From: Pseudomonadota bacterium
Lineage (GTDB): Bacteria > Myxococcota_A > Polyangia > Polyangiales > Polyangiaceae
Reading direction: 5' to 3'
Length of the DNA stretch: 6,910 bases
Assembly: GCA_023418705.1 (NCBI GenBank)
Contig: JAEZYZ010000224.1
Coordinates: 1 to 6,910, forward strand
Of this stretch, positions 1 through 5,671 are shown in pieces; positions within the stretch are counted from its first letter, which is position 1; every line of letters starts with the position of its first letter. The notes under the pieces are model-generated. The model did no database searches and was not told where the DNA came from. It worked only from the letters and a program-made list of their open reading frames with translations. The translations under genes and the position numbers were made by a program.

Positions 1-198
1 AACGTGGGGCGCGCGGGGACGGGCGGCGGGACGGGCGGGGGGGTGGGCGCCCGCGCCGCAGCCGACGTCCAGAACACGGGGCTCGCGCTTCGAGCCGAGG
101 TGCCGCAGCAGCAGCGCCAAGAGCGCGGTGTTCGGTCGCTCGATGTAGGCGTAGTCGCTCACGCCGTAGTCGAGCGGCAGCGGACCGTTTCGCGGCAT
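1..198 (-). CDS. SAM-dependent methyltransferase, N-terminal part (runs off left edge)
   Basis: The minus strand reads from an ATG at 198-196 for 66 codons without a stop to the window edge. The product begins MPRNGPLPLDYGVSDYAY and reaches VLDVGCGAG at residues 42-50, the SAM-binding motif I of class I methyltransferases. The preceding helix (residues 18-34, YIERPNTALLALLLRHL) is of the kind that usually precedes motif I in sugar or O-antigen methyltransferases and in methyltransferase-glycosyltransferase fusions. The acceptor cannot be told. After motif I the frame becomes Pro/Ala/Arg-rich (residues 52-64) where a helix and the acidic motif II would be expected. No frame gives a normal continuation, so the gene may be broken or the sequence at this edge unreliable. 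It is divergent from the fusion gene at 328, which has a similar motif I. No good ribosome-binding site is visible. The plus-strand open frame over this stretch is its shadow. Confidence 0.72.
   Translation of the reverse strand, partial: MPRNGPLPLDYGVSDYAYIERPNTALLALLLRHLGSKREPRVLDVGCGAGAHPPARPAARPRAPHV
6..47 (+). repeat. G-rich tract with 12-bp imperfect tandem repeat and G-quadruplex potential
   Basis: Seven runs of three or more G (6-9, 15-18, 21-23, 28-30, 33-35, 37-43, 45-47) are separated by short spacers, which satisfies the usual G-quadruplex pattern on the plus strand. The ten bases GGACGGGCGG occur at 17-26 and again at 29-38, a 12-bp period. On the minus strand this becomes the Pro/Ala/Arg-rich stretch of the truncated methyltransferase. 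Confidence 0.6.
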
Positions 199-327
199 GG
201 CCGCCCGAGCTTAGCGCGACTTTCGCCCCGCATCTCGCCCCCTCGTGAAGCCCCGTCGCGCGGCCGCGCTCACCCCCCCGCACCCCTGTCGACGCGCTGG
301 ATCTTCCGCGCTACGGTCCCCGCGCCC
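199..327. promoter_or_regulatory. Divergent intergenic region between two methyltransferase genes
   Basis: These 129 bases separate two divergently read genes, so promoters for both strands should lie here or inside the flanking genes. I see no convincing -35/-10 pair, no sigma-54 GG-N10-GC element and no strong inverted repeat. The call rests on gene geometry alone. Confidence 0.3.
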
Positions 328-1788
328 ATGCAGAGCGGGACACGGCAGCCACTCACCGAGGAAGTCAATCCGGCCCTGTGCGCCGCCCTGGGGCGGCCAG
401 CGACCGTCCTCGACGTGGGGTGTCGTGCCGGGGTCAACGGCATGGCGGCGCGCGAGCGGGGCGCTCGGGTGACCGGGATCGAGCACGATCCGAAGCTCGC
501 CGACCGGGCCGGTTTACTGCTCGACGAAGTGATTCGAGCCGATCCCGCCGACCTGGAGGCGATGCGGGGCGCCCTCGCCGGCCGGCACTTCGACGTGGTG
601 ACACTCGCGGCGGTGCTCGAGCGGGCAGCGGACCCAGAGGCGTTGGTTCGTTTCTACGCCGAGCACGTCGCGCCCGAGGGGCGGCTGATCTTGTCGCTGC
701 GCAACCCCGACGCCTGGCCGCTGCGCTTCAAGCTGGAGGGCCCAGACATCGGCTACGAGCAGCCTGCGCGGCCTGGCGAGCGGATGTACACGCGGGCGCA
801 GGCGGTCGCCTTCGCGCGCGCGGCAGGGCTTCAGGTCCTGCAAGTCGACAACAATCCCATGTTGCTCAAGGCCGTGCGACGGGTGCTGGACGAGGACGTC
901 TACCTGAGCCTCAAGCACGGGGAGAGCACCGGGACGGGATTTCGCGAGTTCGGCATCTACCAGGCCTACCTGAAGTCCGTGCGCCCCTTCGAAGCCAAGC
1001 TCGCGGAGCTCTCTCCGAGACTTTTGACCTACCAAACCGTCGTCATCGCGCGCAGGCGGCCCGCCCCGCGCGCGCTGAGCTTGACCGTCGGCATGCTTAC
1101 GATGGACGAAGAGCCGAGCATCGCCAAGATGATCGAGGAAATCCGGCGTCACGCACCGGACGCCAAGATCCTGTGCGTCGACAGCTCGGTCAAGGACCGC
1201 ACGCCCCTCATCGCCGAGAGCCTCGGCGCCAGGGTGCTGAGGCAGCTACCTCCCCGCGGCCACGGCCCGGCGATGGAGCTTCTGATGTACGAGGCGGCCA
1301 AACAAGGGGACGCCCTGATTTATCTGGACTGCGATTTCACCTACCCGCCCGAGTTGATCCCGGAGATTCGCCGCATCCTCGAATCGGGGGCCGACGTCGT
1401 GAACGCGGCCCGCACACGCCGCCGCCCGGCGGCCATGCCGCTCGCCAACTACGCGGCGAACAAGGCTTTCGTCTGGTGCGCACGGGCGCTCGACGGCGTT
1501 CCGATCTCCGATCTGCACAGCGGAATGCGAGGCTATCGATCGAGCGTCGTCCGTGCGTTCGACTTCGACGGAACTGGCGACGCCATTCCGATCGACACCC
1601 TGCTCTGGCCCGCGCGCTGCGGCTATCGCGTGGTGGAGATCCCCATCGAGTACCAAGAAAGGGTGGGCGTCTCCAAGCTGCGCAAAGTCGCCGGAACCGT
1701 CTGGACCTTCATCCGCCTGGGCAAGACCTTGCGCGTCGGACGTCGCCGCGCTGACACGTACGAAATCTGGTCGGACACAGAGGGTTGA
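328..1788 (+). CDS. Bifunctional methyltransferase - GT2 glycosyltransferase fusion
   Basis: A 486-residue protein with two enzyme domains. Residues about 15-245 are a class I SAM methyltransferase: motif I VLDVGCRAG (27-35), the acidic end of strand 2 at E52, a motif IV-like FDVVTLAAVLER (88-99), and EGRLILSLRNP (117-127). Residues about 249-475 are a family 2 (DPM1-like) glycosyltransferase: LTVGMLTMDEE (252-261), CVDSS (283-287), the DxD in YLDCDFTYPPE (D334, D336), SGMRGY (398-403) and ERVGVSKLR (444-452). No C-terminal membrane segments follow, so the enzyme is probably cytoplasmic or peripheral. It likely transfers a sugar from a nucleotide or polyprenyl donor and methylates the product or a partner; substrates cannot be read from the sequence. 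The ATG at 328 is chosen because the open frame upstream overlaps the minus-strand gene and lacks domain similarity; no clear ribosome-binding site precedes it. The central glycine of motif I is R33, which is unusual. It ends 25 bases before the next gene, probably co-transcribed. Confidence 0.85.
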   Translation: MQSGTRQPLTEEVNPALCAALGRPATVLDVGCRAGVNGMAARERGARVTGIEHDPKLADRAGLLLDEVIRADPADLEAMRGALAGRHFDVVTLAAVLERAADPEALVRFYAEHVAPEGRLILSLRNPDAWPLRFKLEGPDIGYEQPARPGERMYTRAQAVAFARAAGLQVLQVDNNPMLLKAVRRVLDEDVYLSLKHGESTGTGFREFGIYQAYLKSVRPFEAKLAELSPRLLTYQTVVIARRRPAPRALSLTVGMLTMDEEPSIAKMIEEIRRHAPDAKILCVDSSVKDRTPLIAESLGARVLRQLPPRGHGPAMELLMYEAAKQGDALIYLDCDFTYPPELIPEIRRILESGADVVNAARTRRRPAAMPLANYAANKAFVWCARALDGVPISDLHSGMRGYRSSVVRAFDFDGTGDAIPIDTLLWPARCGYRVVEIPIEYQERVGVSKLRKVAGTVWTFIRLGKTLRVGRRRADTYEIWSDTEG

Positions 1789-1813
1789 GCCCTCCGGCAG
1801 GCAGCGCGGGTAG

Positions 1814-4039
1814 ATGGCTTCCGGCCAAGGGCACTCGGGGCGCGGCGATCCGGCTAGTCGAAAGCGGTTCCTCCGCGTTGCTGCGCGCGCGCTGACCGTT
1901 TGTCTGGCCGCCACGTGGCCGGGTGTTCTGGTGGGGGCCGCGGAGTTTCAGCTGCTCCGCGGCCAGTTGCCGGAGGGAGTCGACGCCAGCACGTTGCTGT
2001 TTGCGGCGCTCGGGTTTTGCGGGACCGCGGCCTTGCTGCTGGTGCCGCCGGCGCTGCTCGTGCGGTCGGCCCTGACCACCTTCAAGGCGAGGTGGCGCCG
2101 TCCGGATCGCGGTCGCATGCTGGCGGCGGCTGCCGTCGTTCTTGGCGTGGCCTTGATCCTGTCGATCGAGCTGGCCGCTCACATGTTCTCCGCGGGGTAT
2201 CGCAACGCGGAGCTGGCGGCCTGGGCGCTGGTCGTCGCCCTCCTGGCCATCGCCGTTTGCGGCGTGGGCGGGTATCGGGCGGTCTACCGCGTGCTCGACT
2301 GGGTGGATGGAGCGTCTCCGCGGGTAGGGCGCTCTGTGTCGTACGCGCTGATCGCGACGTCGGGCGCGGTCTTGCTGGGGGCCGCGTATCGGGTCATCGC
2401 TCCGGTCGCGTCGGCGTTGCCCCTGCGAGGTCTACTCGGCGCCGCCGGCCTCTTTGGGTTGGTGCTCACGGCGAGCTTCACCGACACCTGGCTCGGAGCG
2501 CAGCGCTTCCGCTGGGCGGTGCTGGTGCCGCCAGTGCTGGCGATCGCCGGCAGCCTGCCGCTGGCTGTGAAGCGCCTGGAGTACGCGCAGGTCACGCGAT
2601 CCCTGCTCGCCACCAGCCACTCCGTGGCCTCTTTGGGGCTGCGGCTGCTCACCCAAACCGGCGACCGGGATGGCGACGGCTTCGCGGCCGGCTACGGCGG
2701 TGACTGCGACGATCGCGACGCCAGCATCTACCCTGGCGCTCTCGAGATCCTCGGCAACGCGGTGGACGAGGACTGCGACGGGCGCGCGTTGGCCACCGAT
2801 CCGACGTTGGGGCGACTGGCGGGAGAGCTTACGGGCGACGGCTGTGCCACGGAGTTCGCCCTGCCACAGCGCACCAACTTGGTGTTGATCGTCGTCGATG
2901 CGCTCCGGGCGGATCGCGTGCTCGATTATCCGCGTGACACGGCACCCAACCTCAAGCGGTTCGCAGAGGCGGGCGTGCTGTTCGAGCGCTGCTACACGCC
3001 GCACCCTTCCACGGCCTACGCCATTCCCGCGTTGTTCACTGGCCTGCAGACGCGCTGGGCGCGCGACTTGATGGAGTCGCAGTACGCGAACATTCCGCCG
3101 GAGCGGCGCCTGTACCAGGAGGTCCTTCGCGAGCACGGCTACGTATCCGGCGCCGTCTACGGCCACCAGCTGGCCGGCTACCGGCACGCGGTCACGCGCG
3201 CCGTCGATTGGGAGCGCGAAATCGATCGACGCATCAACTCACCAGCCGTCACTCACCAAGCCCTGCGCTACGTGGACACGTTCGTCGAGCACGACTCGCC
3301 CTTCTTTTTGTACGCGCACTACTACGATCCACACTGGAACTACGAGCAGCATGGCCCCGAGCACGCACGCTGGGGGCGGGAGCGGGTCGACCTGTACGAC
3401 GCCGAGGTGCACCTGGTCGATCACGCGATCGGCGAGCTGATCGACGGCCTACGCAGCCGAGGCTTGCTCGAGAGCACGTTGGTTTTGGTGACCGCCGACC
3501 ACGGTGAGGAGTTCGGAGAGCACGGAGGAGAGTTCCACGGGCGAACACTCTACGAAGAGGTCGTCCGAATCCCCTGCCTGCTCTTCGGCGCTGGTCTCGC
3601 CCCTCGCAAGATCACCGAGCCCGTGGTCCTGTTCGATTTCTATCCCACCCTGTTCGATCTGCTTGGCATCGATCCCAAGGCGCCAATTCAGGGAAAAAGC
3701 TTGGAGCCGTTGATCTTGGGCAAGCCCTGTCGGCGGGGACCCTTCGTCGGCGAGATGCAACCGTGGACGAAACGCCCACCCTTCAAGCCATGGCTTTGGA
3801 TGCTGGTCGATGGCGGGAACAAGCTCATCTACGACGTGAAGAACAACACTTACGAGCTTTATGATCTCGTCGCGGACCCTGGCGAACGCCGCAATCTGGT
3901 GGAAGCAGACCCCGGACACTTCCACGCGCTCCGGACGATGTTGCACGCCGAGATCGTACGCCAAGTGAGCTTGCCGGTCGGTTCGGCGGCGCGCCGCCGG
4001 CTCGCGTTCGGGCCACTGCCGCCTGGGACGCCACGGTGA
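1814..4039 (+). CDS. Membrane-anchored sulfatase-fold enzyme with MopE-type metal-binding motif
   Basis: A 741-residue protein in three parts. Residues about 25-252 hold roughly seven hydrophobic segments (near 25-45, 59-83, 102-122, 134-153, 174-198, 205-221, 234-252). Residues 284-323 form a MopE-type Asp-rich motif: DxDxDG, GDCDD (296-300), PGA and DEDCDG (318-323). Residues about 353-690 are an alkaline phosphatase/sulfatase superfamily domain: the metal-site strand LIVVDALRAD (D362), the nucleophile region around T400, FFLYAHYYDPHWNY (497-510) and TADHGEEFGEHGGEFHG (560-576; D562, H563). The sulfatase signature Cys-x-Pro-x-Arg is replaced by Thr-Ala-Tyr-Ala-Ile, so formylglycine chemistry is unlikely. 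A threonine nucleophile as in LtaS or phosphoethanolamine transferases is the natural alternative. Seven segments after a basic N-terminus would put the catalytic domain outside the cytoplasm. A role in modifying a surface glycan or lipid fits the neighbours but is inferred. The ATG start has no strong ribosome-binding site; upstream spacing is 25 bases. Confidence 0.85.
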   Translation: MASGQGHSGRGDPASRKRFLRVAARALTVCLAATWPGVLVGAAEFQLLRGQLPEGVDASTLLFAALGFCGTAALLLVPPALLVRSALTTFKARWRRPDRGRMLAAAAVVLGVALILSIELAAHMFSAGYRNAELAAWALVVALLAIAVCGVGGYRAVYRVLDWVDGASPRVGRSVSYALIATSGAVLLGAAYRVIAPVASALPLRGLLGAAGLFGLVLTASFTDTWLGAQRFRWAVLVPPVLAIAGSLPLAVKRLEYAQVTRSLLATSHSVASLGLRLLTQTGDRDGDGFAAGYGGDCDDRDASIYPGALEILGNAVDEDCDGRALATDPTLGRLAGELTGDGCATEFALPQRTNLVLIVVDALRADRVLDYPRDTAPNLKRFAEAGVLFERCYTPHPSTAYAIPALFTGLQTRWARDLMESQYANIPPERRLYQEVLREHGYVSGAVYGHQLAGYRHAVTRAVDWEREIDRRINSPAVTHQALRYVDTFVEHDSPFFLYAHYYDPHWNYEQHGPEHARWGRERVDLYDAEVHLVDHAIGELIDGLRSRGLLESTLVLVTADHGEEFGEHGGEFHGRTLYEEVVRIPCLLFGAGLAPRKITEPVVLFDFYPTLFDLLGIDPKAPIQGKSLEPLILGKPCRRGPFVGEMQPWTKRPPFKPWLWMLVDGGNKLIYDVKNNTYELYDLVADPGERRNLVEADPGHFHALRTMLHAEIVRQVSLPVGSAARRRLAFGPLPPGTPR
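2663..2782 (+). other. MopE-type Asp/Cys metal-binding motif within the membrane enzyme
   Basis: Residues 284-323 of the sulfatase-fold protein carry the spaced pattern D284-x-D286-x-D288-G, G296-D-C-D-D300, P307-G308, N315, and D318-E-D-C-D-G323. This is the repeat seen in MopE-like and many secreted myxobacterial proteins, where it binds calcium or other metals and its two cysteines can pair. It sits directly between the last hydrophobic segment and the catalytic domain, as a linker or stalk. Confidence 0.75.
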
Positions 4040-4043
4040 ATCC

Positions 4044-4061
4044 CTCACCTCTGGAGGTGAG
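4044..4061 (+). terminator. Hairpin just after the sulfatase-fold gene (possible weak terminator)
   Basis: CTCACCT (4044-4050) pairs perfectly with AGGTGAG (4055-4061) around a CTGG loop, four bases after the TGA stop at 4037-4039. There is no T-run behind it, so it is not a canonical intrinsic terminator. It may mark a Rho-dependent end or a 3' end stabiliser. The right arm contains GGAGGTGA, which looks like a ribosome-binding site, but no plausible start codon follows at the right distance. Confidence 0.35.
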
Positions 4062-4160
4062 CCCAACTTCAGCGATCGATTCTGAGGCCGCGTGCGCCGA
4101 CGCTGCGGTTGCGCTGGCCGGGGCGGCGGCGTAGAGAACCGATCTGCGGCTCCGGCGCAG

Positions 4161-4178
4161 GTCCGCGCCGTCCGCGCC
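4161..4178 (+). repeat. Perfect 9-bp tandem duplication upstream of gmhB
   Basis: GTCCGCGCC occurs at 4161-4169 and again immediately at 4170-4178, ending eight bases before the gmhB ATG. It occupies the place where a ribosome-binding site would be expected and contains no purine-rich anti-16S match. Confidence 0.6.
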
Positions 4179-4186
4179 CGCGTCTC

Positions 4187-4810
4187 ATGCCCAAAGCACC
4201 CGGTGTCCTGCTCGATCGCGACGGCACGCTCATCGACGTGGTGCGCGACGAAGAGACGGGCGCCATCTCGGTGGCCTTTCACCCGAGCCATTTGCGGCTG
4301 TTGCCCGGCGTATTGGCCGGTCTGCGTCGGCTGTCGGCGAGCGGCTACACGCTGTGCATCGCGTCGAACCAGCCGGGACCGGCGAAGGGGCAGTTCTCTG
4401 CCGACGCCGTCCACCGCACCAACCAGGCGCTGGTCGAAGAACTCGCGGCTCACGACATCACCATCGCGTCGGTGGAGGTCTGCCTGCACCACCCGGAGGG
4501 GGGTCCCGGTGGGGACGCGTCGCTGGTCGGACCGTGCGACTGCCGCAAGCCCGCTCCGGGGCTGCTCTTGCGGGCGCTCGCGCGGCACGGGCTCGATCCC
4601 CTCCGAAGCTGGATGATCGGCGATTCCCCCGGGGACGTCACCGCGGCCCGCGCTGCCGGGATCCGTGCCGGGCTCGTATTCCCGATGCAGCGCTGTGAGC
4701 TGTGCCCGCTCCGGGCCGGGCCGAGCGTGCGCCCGGACGCCGCCGCAGCACGCTTCGACGAGCTGGTCGACGCGATCCTGAAAGCGGCACCCGCCGCCGT
4801 TCTGAGCTAA
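4187..4810 (+). CDS. gmhB: D-glycero-D-manno-heptose-1,7-bisphosphate 7-phosphatase (HAD family)
   Basis: A 207-residue HAD-superfamily phosphatase of the GmhB/HisB-N group, close to the family's usual size of about 190. HAD motif I is LLDRDGTL (8-15; nucleophile D10, general acid D12). Motif II is SNQ (60-62), motif III is K121 in CDCRKP, and motif IV is GDSPGD (145-150). The zinc loop that defines this group is present: C99 and H101 in CLHHPEGG, with C117 and C119 in CDC. GmhB removes the 7-phosphate of heptose 1,7-bisphosphate in the cytoplasm on the way to ADP- or GDP-heptose for LPS or glycans; the anomer preference cannot be read. A histidinol-phosphatase role is possible but less likely because no his genes are nearby. 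The ATG at 4187 puts motif I at the normal distance; a TTG at 4109 in frame would add 26 Arg/Pro-rich residues and is rejected. No clear ribosome-binding site. C170-x-x-C173 near the C-terminus is an oddity. Confidence 0.86.
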   Translation: MPKAPGVLLDRDGTLIDVVRDEETGAISVAFHPSHLRLLPGVLAGLRRLSASGYTLCIASNQPGPAKGQFSADAVHRTNQALVEELAAHDITIASVEVCLHHPEGGPGGDASLVGPCDCRKPAPGLLLRALARHGLDPLRSWMIGDSPGDVTAARAAGIRAGLVFPMQRCELCPLRAGPSVRPDAAAARFDELVDAILKAAPAAVLS

Positions 4811-4842
4811 AGTTTTTGCTGTCGGGCGGCTCGAAAAGACGG

Positions 4843-4862
4843 CCGACGAGGAGCGTCGTCGG
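4843..4862 (+). promoter_or_regulatory. Strong ribosome-binding site held in a hairpin before the transaldolase
   Basis: GAGGAG (4848-4853) lies eight bases before the GTG start at 4862, the best Shine-Dalgarno in the window, and it fixes that start. CCGACGA (4843-4849) and TCGTCGG (4856-4862) are perfect inverted repeats around the loop GGAGCG. The hairpin therefore contains the Shine-Dalgarno and pairs the first base of the start codon. An upstream GTCGG (4821-4825) could pair with CCGAC (4843-4847) instead, giving an alternative structure. Whether this regulates translation is inference. Confidence 0.5.
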
Positions 4863-5512
4863 TGCTGTTTCTCGATAGCTCGGATCCCAAAGAGGCCAAA
4901 GACATCTTCGCCTGGGGCGTGGTCTCCGGCGTGACCACGAACCCCCTGATCATGGCGCGCGAGGCGCCCGACGTGGACCTCAAGCAGCGGATTTTACAGG
5001 TGCTGGAGGCTTCCCGCGGTCACGTCTCGGTCGAGCTGACCACGGAGACCGAGTCGGCGATGCTCGCCGAGGCGCTCGAGTACCACGCCTGGAACGCGGA
5101 GCGGATCTGCATCAAGGTGCCCTTCAGCGAGACCGGGCTTCGGGTCTGCCATCAGCTCGTCGGGCGCGGCGTGGCGACGAACGTCACCTGCATGATGAGC
5201 TTCAACCAGGCCTATTTGGCGGCCCTTTGCGGCGCCACCTACATCAGCATCTTCAGCGGCCGCGTGCGGGACATGGGCTATGACGTGCGGCCGATCGTGC
5301 GCGAGACGCGCCAAATCCTCGACCGCGAAGGGCTCTCGAGCCGCATCATCATCGGATCGATCCGGCACCTGATGGACGTGAACGAGGCGCTGCAGGACGG
5401 CGCGCACATCGTCACCGTGCCGCCTCCCATCCTGCGCAAAATGCTCTGGAACCCACGCACGGAGACGACCATCCAAGAGTTCAACGACGCTTGGAAAAAC
5501 CGCCACCGATAA
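4862..5512 (+). CDS. Compact transaldolase (TalC/FSA-size, transaldolase-type active site)
   Basis: A 216-residue single-domain TIM-barrel aldolase, matching the short TalC/fructose-6-phosphate aldolase size class. The Schiff-base lysine is K85 in ICIKVPF. Other active-site positions are D5 (LFLDSSD), N27 (VTTNPLI), E58 (SVELTT), T109 (NVTCMMSF), and S129, F131 and R134 (YISIFSGR). From memory of the family, Glu at position 58 and Phe at 131 match true transaldolases, whereas fructose-6-phosphate aldolase has Gln and Tyr there. The enzyme should move a dihydroxyacetone unit between sedoheptulose 7-phosphate and fructose 6-phosphate in the cytoplasm. The GTG start is fixed by GAGGAG eight bases upstream. 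It follows gmhB by 51 bases on the same strand. Because sedoheptulose 7-phosphate is the precursor of heptose, a supply role for glycan synthesis is plausible, though a general pentose-phosphate role cannot be excluded. Confidence 0.85.
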   Translation: MLFLDSSDPKEAKDIFAWGVVSGVTTNPLIMAREAPDVDLKQRILQVLEASRGHVSVELTTETESAMLAEALEYHAWNAERICIKVPFSETGLRVCHQLVGRGVATNVTCMMSFNQAYLAALCGATYISIFSGRVRDMGYDVRPIVRETRQILDREGLSSRIIIGSIRHLMDVNEALQDGAHIVTVPPPILRKMLWNPRTETTIQEFNDAWKNRHR

Positions 5513-5671
5513 TGCCCCACCCCGAGGCGACCCCAAAAATCCCGAGTTGAGCACCATCACCTACATATGTGAGCACACGCGCCGAAGCTGTGGCATGCTC
5601 CCACCATCGTACCGCCGCTTCCGCGATTGGGCCTTCTCAGGCGCGGAAATCGGCGCGACCATGGAAGGTCC
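5513..5671 (+). promoter_or_regulatory. Intergenic region upstream of the pseudokinase gene
   Basis: These 159 bases hold no supported gene. They contain an ACATATGT palindrome (5563-5570) and an inverted repeat TTCCGCG (5619-5625) / CGCGGAA (5642-5648) with a 3-bp inner stem CCT/AGG. GGCGCG is also repeated at 5640-5645 and 5652-5657, close before the next start. A promoter or operator for the next gene is expected here, but I see no convincing sigma-70 or sigma-54 boxes and no intrinsic terminator for the transaldolase. Confidence 0.35.

Noticed and set aside
4..327. Plus-strand open frame extending the fusion protein upstream by 108 residues
   Set aside because: The extension is antisense to the methyltransferase N-terminus on the minus strand, is Arg/Gly-rich without domain similarity, and the ATG at 328 places motif I at a normal distance.
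1246..1914. Minus-strand open frame of 222 codons
   Set aside because: Antisense to the GT2 domain, whose catalytic motifs are plain on the plus strand.
4057..4134. Short GTG-initiated reading frame after the sulfatase-fold gene (leader peptide candidate)
   Set aside because: About 25 codons, Ala-rich, with its GTG inside the hairpin arm and no properly spaced ribosome-binding site upstream.
3449..4588. Minus-strand open frame of 379 codons
   Set aside because: It spans the end of the sulfatase-fold gene, the intergenic gap and gmhB antisense. Its composition is typical of GC-rich shadow frames and it has no recognisable motif.
4784..4817. GCGGC/GCCGC hairpin followed by a T5 run as an intrinsic terminator of gmhB
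   Set aside because: The stem is only 5 bp, lies inside the coding end, and the T-run starts about 15 bases after it.
5547..5571. TTGAGC with a downstream CATATG as a sigma-70 promoter
   Set aside because: The spacing between the boxes is about 11 bases, far from the required 16-18, and no better -10 is seen.
5591..5605. TGGCATGC resembling a sigma-54 -24 element
   Set aside because: The -12 GC expected ten bases after the GG is CC, so the essential pair is missing.
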